From Phoronis australis (Eukaryota; Phoronida; Phoronidae): a stretch of 64,000 bases of DNA. The number at the start of each line of letters is the position of its first letter. The stretch's first letter is position 1. Both the position numbers and the translations under genes were made by a program. Positions 25,001-38,282 of this stretch are shown one piece after another. The stretch spans positions 78,739 through 142,738 of the forward strand of contig NMRA01000170.1 of the NCBI GenBank assembly GCA_002633005.1, in the 5' to 3' direction. The notes beneath the pieces are model-generated. The model was not told the DNA's origin and did no database searches. It saw only the letters and a program-made list of their open reading frames with translations.

Positions 25001-28000
25001 CAGCTTTATAGTGTGACTTGTTGCATGGAGCTCATATCTACGTGTTGAAAATGTTTGCATACTGTTACTGTACTTCATATTGAAATAGCATGCTGGCATT
25101 CTTGCCATGTTTAATACAATTCAACAGCTGATTTTTGAAATAGCCATGCCATAATGAAACTCACTGTCTCACCTGATGGCGATCATGTCTTTAGTGGACA
25201 GACATTCTCCTACTGATATAAGCACCATTTAACACCTTTCCTGTTATTATAATGACAACAAATTTCCACTGTTGTGCGTTGTGGTATGCCAGTGGCTTAC
25301 GGAAAAAGGCAAACCTCTTGAAATATCCATTAATAAAGGACATACGTGTTCCATGTATTTCCCACTATGAAGAATACGCGGCAGCAAAATCAGTTGCTGC
25401 GACTGATAAAGCGGGAGAATTTTGAACCCAGCTGATGTCATCAAGCTGTAATAAGTTAGTGATCTTAAACCTGAACAAACAATGGGAGGGAGTTGACAAT
25501 GGGAGGGTGTTGACAATGGGAGGGTGTTGACAATGGGAGGGTGTTGACAATGGGAGGACGTTGACAATGGGATTTATTCCTCTGTTTATAAATTAATGAA
25601 GCACTGTAATGTATGGTAATTAAATTTCTGTCTACCGAATCTGAGTCGGGATAAAGCGGAAGTCACTTTCACACTCTCATTACTCTTTAATAGAGAGCTG
25701 CAGTATGAATAGCCTGCTATTCAATTTATTATGATTTATTTAAGTCATCTGTAGCAGTTGCTACTCAGCGATAAGCTCTCAGTCATAAGCTCCAAGAAAA
25801 AGCATACGTAGGGAAGTGACACATATTCAACAAAAATGACTAACCTCACTCTGACACCAGTAATGGTGAACAACAGTGTTTTTTGCTTGAGAAATAGTGA
25901 TAAAACTGGTAACCTGTTTATTCATATTGGTGTTCGTTGTCGTCAAGAAAACAAGTTGATTATGAATGCCTAGCTGTCCAAAGGTGGGTTAAATCTACAT
26001 GATTTCAGAAAATAAAACTGTTCTGAAGTCTATATAAATAACACAAGAACAACAAATGATTTTATCCTCCACTCACGAGACTGTACAAAGGTCACACAAA
26101 CACTCTCCATTCAGTCTGTTTTTCTTTTTCTTTTTATGTACAACTTTTCCTTATTTTTTCAGGCTGAAGACATTCCTGAACAACTCTGTTGAACCTTTGA
26201 AGACTGAGTTACAGCCAGTGCTGTATCCTGTATTTGTTCACGTTTATCTGGAACTTATCTCCAATGGACAGAGAACTCCAGGTGAGGCCTGGTGGTGATA
26301 GGAGGTGTTTTGGTATGTCTGTGTCATGAGCGTTTGCCATACAAAGGTTTGAAATCTCTGTATTGAAATCTCTGTACGTCAAATTGGATGCTCAATTACA
26401 AGAAACTAGAGCGTCTTGTTTCTGAAGGTAAAAACTGCAAACTCTGTCATATGTTGGTCTCACAACTTGCTTCTAATAACCACGTTTGGCTATCATTGGC
26501 ACCATTCTGTAAAAATTTTACTTTGGTTATCAAAATCAAACAAATTGAACACAACACTCCATTTGTTTTTAATGGCCTTATTAGACAAATGCAGGCTGAT
26601 CTTGCATCGGACATCACTTGATGTAAAAGATGACCCAGGCTCATGGCTGTGGAAAGCACAAAAATCAATACCACAGGCTTCATTATTATTCAAATCATAT
26701 AACAATAAAATATACAATGCAATTGTCTGTCATGAGACATCTTCAGGTAAGACCTATAAAGGGGGCTCACAACAACATGATATCGTGGTGTTCAATAAAA
26801 CTTGTCTCCAGGAAAATTTGTTGCCAAGATAATCAAATGAAACGAGTGATGTACTTAAGACTTATCTCTAGAACGTGTCCAAAGGCATTTGCTTGTCATA
26901 AAATTCAAGCCTTAATTATAGCACTGCTGGGTGACTTTGTAGTGCCATGTTGTTACCCGTGTTAGGCATTTCAGGTTGTTTTTGGTGTGGAGCTTTGTTA
27001 GAAGGTCACTGAATTTATTCCCTCTCATGATTTTGACCTGTAATTATTGAAATTACAGGTCACAAGTTCTTCAGCCGTCACCAGGGTTTGTTCAGTCGTA
27101 AGGCCAACTGTCAACCATTCCTGGCCACTCTGTCCAAGCTGACCACTAAAGAAGAAGTGGAGACCAACCCAGATGTCCAGCACTTTAGGTGGGCTTTGAC
27201 CACTGCCGCTGTGGTCTTTAAGAAATTCACAACATTTCATCTTGTTGAGAAGTTGTGAAATTTCTGGACAAATAGCTTTTAATTATTTTCTAATTATTTT
27301 ATTTTATTTTATTCTGGGTTCCTTTGAACAAAACCTGATGACTTGATAAAAGTACTAAATATTTTATATCTATTCTACAGTGTCTGGGTGACTTTTGGGG
27401 TTTATTTTTAGATATGAAAGTTAAGTTTGTGTTCACACTGTCATTGAAATTATTGCCTGGAGGTCTTTGAACAGGCAATATTTAGACCTTCTGCGTTTTT
27501 CGACAGTAGTCTTCTGTTTGGGAGTAGCTTACAATGAGAGGCTTTGAGAGTTCCATGACTAAATTAAAACTTAATGCACGTTGTGTGTTATGTTCTTGGA
27601 ACAGATTTTTCCAGGTGAAGAAGTCTTTTAAGAATACACACACAAGATGAAGAAAATTTAGAAAACTTCACTGCTACGTTTGTTGAAACATGTCTGCGCT
27701 TGACGAAACATACACGCATTTTAAGTCATTTTCCCATTAGGAGTGAGACTTCTCTTCTTCCGAAGTGGGAAATGTTAATTCCAGGAGTTAATCTGCAAGC
27801 GAAACTTCCCGTAAAATAGTAGGATTTAAAAGCAAAACTTTGGTACGGTCTGAAACTTCGGTGTAGTGGGAACACTAAAAGTGAAGCTTCGTTGGGGTTA
27901 TCAGTTGTGGCTACGATGTGCAATCATGGGAGAGTCGCAAAACGTGTTCTATTGTATTGTAGTGTAGCCGACATGCTCTCAATAAATGAACATTAAATAA

Positions 28001-31000
28001 ATAAAGGAAAGCATATCTGATGAAGAGACACTGATTATTTTCATAAGCACTAGTAGGCGAACATTTTTTAGTTAAGCCTTGCGTCGTCTGTTGTCGTAGC
28101 GATAACTTCGAAATCGTTTTTAAGTTGGAAAGTTAAGCGAAGTTTCAGCGAAACTTCGGTAAAACGAAGTCCCCCTAGTGGGAAGGGACTTTAATGCTTA
28201 GTGGAACAAACACAGTATAAATATTAGGATTAGCATTCACATTAATTGGATATCAGCTTTTCCTTGCAAATAGCATTTTATCAGCATTCCTGTTCAGATT
28301 TTGTTGATGGACGATATTTTTCCCTAACACTATGTCTTGTTTTACAGGCGTAAGAAGAGTCAGGTTAGAGTTTCTAGAGCTGCTATGTCCTCGCTGCAGT
28401 GCCATCTGGTGACTGGTAACCATGTGCTGATGATACAGATTTTCTCCAAACACATCCAACTGCAAGGTAAATCGTGTTGACAGGTGTTGGATATTGACTG
28501 GTAAATGAGTGTGTGGATATGTTCAATGGACAATGCATTGTGAAGGCACATTGTGTCCACATGGTGTGTATTATTACAGGACATGTTTGTCTGCAATATA
28601 ACAGAGTAAGGATAGTTGAACAGTTCTGGCTTTCCTTTGTTGTGTTGAATCTGAGATGGAACTCATGAGTGATATTTTTGTTTTATCTTAGTTTTAGAGG
28701 GTGAAAACATTGCCATGATCATTCCTGTAAATTCTAGCTACGATCCCCTTAACTCCAATCTTGGACAGCCAGACAAATCTTACGGCATAAATTCCTTACC
28801 CACAACCCTAAACTCCACACATATGCTAAAAACGATTCATATCCAGTTTGGTGTTTTGTGGTCTAGGAATACGGTTTAGGCGATTGTCACCAATTTCTGT
28901 AATTTCAATTTTTATAGATTATGAGACATCTATACTTACAATATTTTAGTGTAGTGTACAGTAACATTGTGATTGTAAATCCAACACTGACTCTTCATGA
29001 TAAATGTATTGTATGTTTTGGTCTGTCAGTTGGAAAATATGGAATGAATACAACAAGCAAAAGTTACAGTTCAGTGTATGTCATTGTTAATTCATGCTAT
29101 TTGCCCTTGCAGTCACGGATGATGAAACATGTAAGCTTGACTTTGAGGAGAACCCTGATGCTCAAAGTACAATGCTGGCGTCCCCACCCTACACTCCTGA
29201 TAACAAAGTGATACAAAGTGAAGCCAGCCTTAGCACACTGCAACACTGTATCAAGCAAGTGCGAAACTGTCCGCCCTCGCTGCCTAGTGTCTGCTTCTAC
29301 ACAGTCACCAGCAATGGTCAAGGGTAGGTAGGCTTGAATGGAGGGAGAGTGAGAGCTACGCTGTTCATACAGGATGTATTCAATAGAGCCAGTCACACGT
29401 GGGACACTAGCTGCAGGAAATTTTGGCAAGCTGGGTAATAGAAATAGTGAGCATTCAGGGTATATGTTATTGTGTAGCTTCACCCACACGGTACATGCCA
29501 AACATTGACCCGGAATTTCCTGTCATGACGGCTGGGCAGAAGTCAAATTCATCATCAGAATTTCCTCATGACAGAAAAATGGAAGAGAATCAACATCCGA
29601 ACTGAGCTGTGTCTAATCAATCGACATCACCTCATAATGGAGTATCAGTGGCTTGTAATAACAAGTCTTATTGACTGCACCTCAGATTGTCCACAAGTTA
29701 GCGTGATCTGAGTGACCTGTATTTACAGTTCCTTCAGAAGGATTGAACTTTGGTTTGAAAAAACACCAAAACGTACAAGGTCCATATGGTTGCCATTCTG
29801 TGTGCGAACTAGCATTCCCGTATTTGTAGAAGCACTGTGAGACTGGTGTCAGTGGTAATGTGTAATAAATTTAGACATCTTCCCAAGTAAGCCTAATTAA
29901 TTTTTTAAACACAACTATTTAGTTATTTATGTTGCTTGTGACTGGGTATTATATGGGTGGCAACTACGACTCACTACTTACCAAAAATGACTCATAATTT
30001 CTCGTCAGGACGACTCTGGACTACTGAAATTTCTCTTTGTTAGAACTGAGTCCGAGTGGGATTCACTGTGACAGTAGTTGGAAGAATGGTCATTGTGTGT
30101 CATAATGACAGGAAACAGAATTTTATCTTGTTCATTTTGGCATTTGCTGCATGTATTCTCTATCTTCCTGTCTGTGTGTACCGTTTACCAGCAAATGAAA
30201 ATTAAACTATAGACTAAGTGTTGTTGAAGTATTTTTCATAAATTTTGTAGAATGTGCTGTGGTTGTGTATCAGAAGACAAGCGCCTCCTTGCGACAGGGT
30301 TTGAAGACTCATCAGTACGCTTGTGGACTCTTACTTCATCGCCTCTGGTCGCAGCACCCTCTGATGTGAACATCAGTCACATTCATCTAGCTGGTGACTA
30401 TGAAGAGGATATTTTAGAAAAAGAAAGGTACTTCATTATTGCGAGAATAAGCTTATTATTAAAGGTTTTAAAGTAATGTGTAGAAGCAGAATTATCTTTA
30501 ATTTGTTATTTCATATTCCTACTGTCAATTTCAGTTACGAGGTCATAGTGAAAGTTTTTTTATGAAAATATAATCTTACTTTTAGTTTGTAATTGTCTAC
30601 GTAGTGCAGATTTACTTCTAGGTGTAAAATGTGTCAAGTTTGTTGATCAGTTCACAGCATACGATCTGATGCAGTAGTGCTTTTTGCCTTTAGGGTTAAC
30701 TTGTATCATCGTCCACACAGTCCATTTGAAGTGTTGACCGTCACATTGGACTCAGTGTGAGTCTCTGTTAATGTGATGTTTGCACTGCGTTTGTTATTAG
30801 CTCACCCTGCCCTTTCTCCTCACCCCAGTTCATGTGAACTGCTTACTTTCTGGGCTCAATACAATTACATTGTCAACCAATTTGCACTGTTTTATCTTAT
30901 CTAGACCCCCTGGTCCATCAGATGTACTCACACTTCGAGGACACAGTGGGTCTGTCTATGGATGTCAGTTCACACCTGACAACAGATACCTACTCAGCTG

Positions 31001-34000
31001 CTCAGAGGATACAACAGGTAAGTACCTGTGTTTTAATCATTTAATACTGTTGCTTTACTTAACCAACTGTTATATTTGGCATTTTGAACTGCTCTATACT
31101 AACATTAACGGGAATTTATGAAAACAGAACTGCTTGTTGGCCCATGAACCTGCATTAGGCCCGTGGGGTTTTATTTGAAGCATAAAATACAATCTTGCAT
31201 TAGTCACACAGTATATATTGTTGATTTCAGTTCGCCTATGGGACATGAATACCTTTACAAACAAGGTGGTGTACCACGGCCATGACTACCCTGTGTGGGG
31301 TATTGCTGTCAGGTAAGCGATGTTACGGTAATGCTGCAGCTATTGTCGAGCATGTTTCAGCATACAGTGGTCTTTGCGTTAAGGTTCTCACTGACATTGA
31401 GCTCAAAGCAGTACCAAATTATAAGCTTGCATTCTTATTTGACTAACAAGCAAGTTTTACAGATTTTTCAATGCATTCATGATATTCGCATAATTTAATA
31501 ATTAGATCAGGGCGTGAAGTCTAATCTCTGTTCTCAAAACTCGATAGGAAAATTGACAAGTTGTACGGCACACTTCCGGTAAACATACAAATTTACTCTC
31601 GAATCATGTGGTCTGATTGGAAGCATTTCAAGTATTTAGTCATGTCTGGAGACCAGGTGGTACTCCGTCTGTTTCATGGATTATTTCTGCAAAGTGATCT
31701 TTTCATTCAGACTGTGCTCTGATGGCCCATTCATGGGGCCCAATACTGAACGTATAATGTAACTTAAACTCGTTCATCTTTACAGCAAACTGGGTCAAAC
31801 TTTTGCCACATGCTCTCATGACAGAACAGCGAAACTATGGAACACAGAGTACACTTACCCTCTACGAAGTCTTGTCGGTCACACAATGGATGTTGATGTA
31901 ATTGGTCTTATTTTTCCAAGCTGTCTATGTCTGCCTACGCTCATTTCATATAATTTTCTTTGTAAACTTCGGTGTTGAATAACGATAAACCTGTTAGTGC
32001 TAAGTGACAGACAGGGTATAGCTAAGTCTGGCATGCAGATATTATTGTGCTATTTCCACGCGACTAAGAGCAAAACATTGCTAGTGACTGTAGTCTGCAT
32101 CGCATTAAATAAGCACCAAAGCACATTAACGCCAGAGGTCAAGGGTCGGGGTGTAGTGTCATCGATCATGCAGGATTTTATGACGGCAGTTTTGAGTTTC
32201 CCGAACTGCGATAGAGTTTTTCCTGACCCTTGTTCCCACATTGTTATGCCCATCTACAAACTGTCCCAATAGTTGTTCGTGTGTCACAAGTACAGTCCAG
32301 TTTCACTGCTCAGGATTGCATAAAAATACAAAATCACATTCATATTGAGAGTCAAATCACTGTACATGACTTAACATATTAGGTTTTTTTTCAAAATAAT
32401 TATGAGTGGTTCCTCATGGGCTCAAGTGTCACCAACAATGGCAGACTTTTAGGAAGCAATGGTGGTTGGCACTTATTACTTGTATCGCCACCTGGCTGTA
32501 CTAAAAGGCACTTCTTCGCAGTAGCTGGCATAGGAAAACACATTTGACTTAGTGACAAGACCCTTTTATAGTGTATGTGATTAGACATGATTCATTTAAA
32601 TGAAAGTGAAGTTGCCTCCTTGTCCTCTAGAGGCCACTGGTATCCAATCCATGGGATCAGTCGCCACACTGCTGTTTTAATGTCTCCCATTGTGAGCTCA
32701 AGGTAACATTTTGAGTTTGGATTGCTGGGTAGGAACAACAGGTGTGCTGGTTCCATTAAATAGTTGTTTACAAAGCCTGTAGTTTGCTCATTTGACAGCT
32801 GAGTTTAGGGTCCATGTCAACTGGTTCGGAAACAAGTTTTCTGACGATATTGAATAATTACAGGCTGAAAATCTTACTTGTCGTAATTGGCATCGCAATG
32901 TGTGCAGAAGTTGCTCATTCCTTGAATACCTTAGTTATTTGTGAAGCCTTCAAATTGTTGTCTTTCTATTTTAGTGTGTCCAGTTCCACCCCAACTCTAA
33001 ATATATAGCCACGGGCTCAGCTGACCGTACAGTGCGATTGTGGTCAGTGGACGATGCTCAGTCCGTCCGCCTAATGCAGGGTCACAGGAGTGGGGTCTTC
33101 TGTCTGGCATTTGCACCGGACGGACAATACCTGGCCTCAGCAGGTAAGGCAGGTGTATGCAGGTATTTGCAGCTGTATGTTGTTTGGAACTGAGATTGTT
33201 ATTTAGTAATAACTGTAGCCAGTGGGGAAAATTGTGTGGGCATTGAGTGACGGCTGTAGCAACGTTCAGAAATTGAATATTTTACAATGAATTGCATGGT
33301 TTTTTCTTGACGATCATACCGCTTTGACAAGCAAATTAATATTGGACTTAGTGTGGAGCAATAAGGACCCGTGAATTCTTCTCAAGCCAACATGTAGTAA
33401 TCATTTCTTATCTCAATAGGGAATACAGTGATACCGATTTCGTAACAGTAAATGACCTAAATCAAAAGTTGCATTTGACAGAAGGTTTTGTGTACCTTTA
33501 AAGTGAGATTGCGCATGAATGTCCTAAGGTTACAATCAGTGGCACTGTTATAGTGGGACACACATGTTTTTCTATTGTGAGATGTGTTTTGTTCCAATTT
33601 GCATTTGGAGAAATAATTCAAGTTCTCAAGATGAGTCGAGCCAGCACTTTAATTTTCCACAAAGGTCAAAGGCGGAATTTTCTGTTTCTTCAATTGTCTC
33701 AAACTTGTTTTTGTCTTAGTTTAAATATGCATGGTTTTTGGGCATCTGTGCCCATTTTCACGAAACAGTTCCAAATAGGAACTCAACTAGGTTCCCTAAA
33801 TCTTTCATATTTGCCTTGTTCTTTAGGTACAGATGTGATATTTTTTTCTGACTCATTTTATCTTTATTATGAGCTCCTCTTTGACCATGAGCATTTTCTA
33901 ATAAAATAACTAAAAACTGAGCCCTTAATTCCGTTAGTATAATTAGGGACTAAGTCCTTAAATTAGGGGCATTGCATGAAAAGATCCCTACTTTTTTCAG

Positions 34001-37000
34001 TAATATTGAGAATTCAACCTAGAGTTCACTCTTGATTTGTATCAAAGCCAAAAATTGACTTAATAGTAATGAGTCCCAAACAGCATAAGAAAGGACAATC
34101 AGTGTTTTCACAGTCCAACAAATATGCTGTAGATTTTAGGGAACTTAGTCGAGTCCCTGTTTGGAATTGTTTCATGCAACCAAGCACTGGAGGCTTTAGT
34201 TTTCAAAAAAGTTGCTATGGTAATAGCCTAGAATGAAATCAGATGATTTATGACACACTAAATTATTTGAAAATTCAGCGTAAAGTATTTGCATTAAAAT
34301 TTTACTCAAGAACTATTGTCAACTTGTTTTGAAAACTTTAATTGTTCAATCTCACTTTAAAAAATGTTGCAAGCTTGAGCTATTAAAATTAGTCTAAAGT
34401 GACTTTTTTAACATAATTTTTCAGAAAGACAGTGAAGTAAAAATATGTATTAATCAAGTCCTAGATTTTGTGTGGACTCTTTTTTATTTTGTGTTGCAGG
34501 GGTTCTCTTTTAGAAACAGTTTAGGCAGTATTCATTTTACATTTGATTTTGTTGCAGGCGATGATAAAAAGATTAAGATCTGGGACTTGAGAATGGGTCA
34601 GTTACTTAAGGAGTTCAAAGGTCACACGGACACTATTCATACAATGTCTTTCAATACAGACAGCACCCTACTGGCATCAGGTACTTACTTGTATTCTTTT
34701 TGTATGTTTTTGAGGACTATGAAATGTGGAAGTCTGCGTTTTCTGTATTTATATATTACAGGGGTTGACTGATCTGGGATTATTTATCGTGAATGACATT
34801 GCGTGTATTTTGAGTGGAATAAAATTAAGGTGATGCAGAATTTTAATTTAAAATATTAAAAACTTTGGCAAACTGTTCAATATAGCTTGAAATTTAAGGT
34901 GCCACTTAGTTGGCATCAGAATTGTATCAAAATTGTGTCTTGTGTGTTCTTAAAAATGATAGATCTGAAGGTTGGCACTCTGTAATTGTTGTGGAACAAA
35001 TCATAAAAAGAACACCATGAACTATGAATTATGTGTTATGTTCTTTTCCTTTAATCCCAGTGCAGCGCTGTCTTTAAATGTCATTTTTTGGTTCATGTAT
35101 TGGAGTGGAATCCTCTGTTTTCAAGTTTTAGAGTTACTGTTACACTGGACTGAATTAGCCTAGTATACTCCGCCTAAACAGAGGTGAAGGTCCATCAAAT
35201 TTTTTTCACGATTTTGTGAAATGCACATCAAAAGAAATCACGTTTATGGGTGCAAAATACTTTAGTGTGCTAATACTAACCAAATCAAGTTCCCTTAGGA
35301 TATTTAGGGAACCATAATTGGTCTTACCCAGTTGTATTTTGCCTCTTTTTACCTGTCTCTAACACTGACGAACCAAATCGTCTGCCATCTTGCACTATCA
35401 GATTTCCCATCTTCATGTTTTAGGTGGTCTAGACTGTCACATCAGAATATGGAATGTTAGCAATCCTGGCAGGTCAGAGTGTCAGTAAGTCTTTTATCTG
35501 TAATTTCTTCTCTAATATTGAAAGTGGCCCAGCACGAGCAACTGTGTGGTTGAAGACGGTAAGCAAGGATAAAAGGATGCTCCGATTTAATCACTTATTA
35601 AAGCATAATTTATATACCGTGCTACTTAAGGACACACATGTCAAATCCTTCCATACTGTAATAGAAAACAGTTTTCATGCCCTAACACACCATTCATGGC
35701 ATCGGTCAGTAAAAACGAAATTTTGTCCAAGTGTCATCATTTTTTACAAAATTTGCCAACCCTTCCAAATTTGAACCAATTTATCTCAATAGGAAACATT
35801 CTGCATATAAATCTTTAGCAATGTGAGAACACAAAAGTGTCTTTTGCTCGACCAAATCTCTAATTCTGGTGTACAGGACAGGCCGAGTTGACAGGGGTAA
35901 TCTAGTTGCCAAATTAATTATTGCTCCTCTCACTCGATAGTGACAAATTAAGACTGGTGGCAAGTAATCAAGTGTGTCTAAGCGATTAGCCTGATGATTT
36001 TGAATATTTTTTGCTCTATTTTAAGCCGGCTTTGTGAGTTAAAGGACCACGACTGGCCAGTGAATCTTAAGTCAATTGTGTTAAACTTCTACATTTTGGT
36101 TTTAAAGCCTTTTTGATTAAAGATGTGTTTTTTTAAGTCATTTAATAATTACGTTTAGGTTGTAAGCAGGGAGAGATATATTTGTTTTAAGCTACATTTT
36201 GCTGTGCAAGTTTAGACTTCCCCCAACCCCAATAAACTCTGAAGAGGTTTCATGAGTTGCTGATGGCTTCAATATTTTTTATTGGTAATGGAAATGGAAT
36301 CTCATCACTGTAAAGACCATTAGAAGACTGATTTTATGAGATTAAAAGACCTAATTCAATTTTCTTTATTTAACCAGCTAAACGGTGAAAGTGCATCTTT
36401 AACTGATTGTGCACACTTTCAGACTTTTCATCGGAACTTTACTTTAAAAATCAAGAGACTGTTTAGAGAAATGCTGCCTTTATCAAGTTGAGTGTTGCAG
36501 TGCTTTTAGCAAACTTAATGAGTTGTGTGTTGTTAGATTTATCTAGGGTATTAATGACTTAATTAGTAGGTTAATATACTCATTAAGTGGTCTACCATTG
36601 ATTATTTTGACTGGAACATATCAATTATAAATACGCCACTTCGTGGTTACTAGGCTTTGATTTTTTGCTTCTTTAATGTCTGTTGCAACAATGTCAATTA
36701 TGAAATGCCACGTTATGCTAGTAGACTCTCTCTGACTGTGACCGATTGTGTACCACGACTGAGATCTGTTACATAATACATTATCTTACACTTTGCTCCT
36801 ATCAGGCTCCCAAATGTCTATTATCAATCTAGTTTCTATACAAATCATCGTCTGTCACATGATTAAATATCCAAATTTGCCTTGTACACGTGTTTATAAT
36901 AGTACAAGATTTTTTTCATAAAACAAATTGGGCTGTAAGAGATATGTGGATTTGAGGTAAATGGTATTAGTAGTTGTTTCAGGTATGTTTTTCCTTATTC

Positions 37001-38282
37001 TTCTGATATTAATTCTTAGGAATTTTCCTAAAAACAACGAATAACGTTTAGTCGAAAATGAATTAAATTCGAAAGCGCGTTTTTTTTGCATATTCTCTGT
37101 TTACTTCCTTCACAATTATCNAACACAATTTTATGGTGGTTTGACAAATTTTGATGCCGGAAATGTTATTTGTGCGTGACATGAGGTTTTTCAGTTGTTT
37201 GCCTATTTTCAACATGGCACTCTGAACGAATTTTAAGCAATTCTGGATTATGCCTTGCAGTGGAAATTTGAAATTCTTTGAATTATTATCTGGAAATGTA
37301 CTGATGTTCTCACTTACAAGATATGACCTTGTGTTTTTTCTGGAAACTTCACCTTACTGTCGGTTCTTGGCAGAAAATATACCCTAGCTTACAATTAAGA
37401 TTTTTTGGCCAAAAGTGGCTCCTTGTTTTTTTATAGTGAAGTTAAGGGCACACATCCCTACTAGACAAAAGTACCATTTCCCCCGTGATGATGAAAGCAA
37501 ATTCTTTTAACAGCAAAAGAGACTGATAATAATAAATATTATGGTGGAAAATTTTTCATTACAAAATGGCTTAGCCAACTTCCTGTTAACTCCCCTGTAT
37601 TCTCAGTCATGAGGAAAGACTACTCTGACTATGAACTCGTCTTCTGTCCAGCGGCCATGATGAGTCGTTTTGTGTGAATACTTAGACTGCATATATCCAC
37701 ATGCCTCCCATAGTTGCTCCGCAGCAGCGTGTCGTGAGCCTTACTAAAGGTTGACCTTATATCATTTAATAGTTGTTCTTTCAAACACCCAACACTGTGC
37801 TTGCTCAGAACATCCGTTACAGACAGAACATTTTCCTAAGAAAAAATAATGGCAGGAATCTACTGTTAATTGGCTTAATCAGACTTATTTTGATTCATTA
37901 TTGTACTTGAGATCAAAAATTGTCTTGTAAGGCCATAAAGTGAGACGTGCCCTGTCTGTACCCAGAAGTTGATGTCTTTTTTATCTGTCTCTTATTGATT
38001 GTTCAGTGAATTTTGTATTTTTATGGTTACTTAACTTTAATTATATTTTTATTTGTGTCTCGTGCCACATTTTTGTGTGATACTGTTCTGGTAAATTTGC
38101 TACTGTAGACATGAGGTGATTTCTACTGTTTAACACGTGTTCATGATTGTCCTCTTTTCAGTCCTGAAGCAACCGTCTCCCCGGAGCTGATGTCGTCATA
38201 CACTACCAAAACCAGCGTAGTGTCACACCTCAATTTCTCTCGAACAACTTTACTGTATGGGATTGGATCATGTGTAGACTGA
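22012..38282 (+). CDS. TAF5L: TAF5-like WD40 subunit of the SAGA/PCAF acetyltransferase complex
   Basis: This nuclear scaffold protein of SAGA-type coactivators pairs a TAF5 N-terminal domain with a WD40 propeller. Fourteen exons join in frame: 22012-22080, 24538-24692, 26163-26281, 27059-27188, 28348-28466, 29113-29323, 30251-30427, 30905-31017, 31231-31312, 31786-31897, 32975-33143, 34558-34680, 35424-35484 and 38162-38282. They encode 586 residues (human 589). The start MRRIRNEQIHEIVNGHMKRR matches the family's N-terminal helix. The NTD2 region spans about residues 75-190 and includes VLYPVFVHVYLELI. Before the propeller come CIKQVRNCPPSLPSVCFYT and LLATGFEDSSVRLW. WD repeats run from about 270 to 550, with LRGHSGSVYGCQF, YHGHDYPVWGIAV, SHDRTAKLWN, CVQFHPNSKYIATGS and GDDKKIKIWDLRMG. 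TAF5 proper is longer and lacks this N-terminus, which favours TAF5L. The 3' UTR signal is unclear. Confidence 0.96.
22755..23085 (+). repeat. Dispersed repeat family A, copy in TAF5L intron 1
   Basis: ggttacgtagggcctta, agctaaatgtttaaaaactata, ggtgcatgcaaagcaaaaca and tgttttgtgcaactttgaaa appear in the same order as in 41395-41720. The copies are clearly homologous but diverged. Confidence 0.6.
24236..24455 (-). mobile_element. tRNA-derived SINE, copy 1
   Basis: On the minus strand the 5' head resembles a tRNA, with a recognisable internal B box (GGGTTCGAGTCTC, complement of 24386-24398). A body follows that ends in cgtctggtacaacgtg. The same body (gagctgaggagctagaaa, gatcacctggaaccattttt, cacgttgtaccagacg on plus) recurs at 54338-54560. 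The A box is degenerate, so the copy is probably inactive. Confidence 0.7.
25475..25575 (+). repeat. 17-bp tandem repeat
   Basis: The unit gttgacaatgggagggt is repeated about five times with few changes (starts at 25492, 25509 and so on), inside TAF5L intron 2. A minus-strand open frame here, with recurrent PPIVNTLPLSTPSHCQ, is only the translation of this repeat. Confidence 0.9.
27722..28195. mobile_element. MITE-like element with about 30-bp terminal inverted repeats
   Basis: The left end (aagtcattttcccattagga, then gtgagacttc) matches the reverse complement of the right end (cgaagtccccctagtgggaa, then gggacttt). The interior is rich in gaagttt/aaacttc motifs and has no ORF. It sits in TAF5L intron 4. 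Flanking bases resemble each other (cattt and aatgc), but a target duplication is not certain. Confidence 0.55.
36215..36400 (+). repeat. Dispersed repeat family C, copy 2
   Basis: ccaataaactctgaagag matches 16448-16465. Then agaagactgattttatgaga and aattcaattttctttattt match about 49468-49530. It lies in the large last intron of TAF5L (35485-38161). Confidence 0.5.

Noticed and set aside
25247-25567. Minus-strand frames with repeated SHCQHPPIVNTLPLSTP
   Set aside because: Translation of the 17-bp tandem repeat.
26388-26965. Overlapping frames in TAF5L intron 3
   Set aside because: The neighbouring TAF5L exons splice perfectly without them, and no family was recognised.
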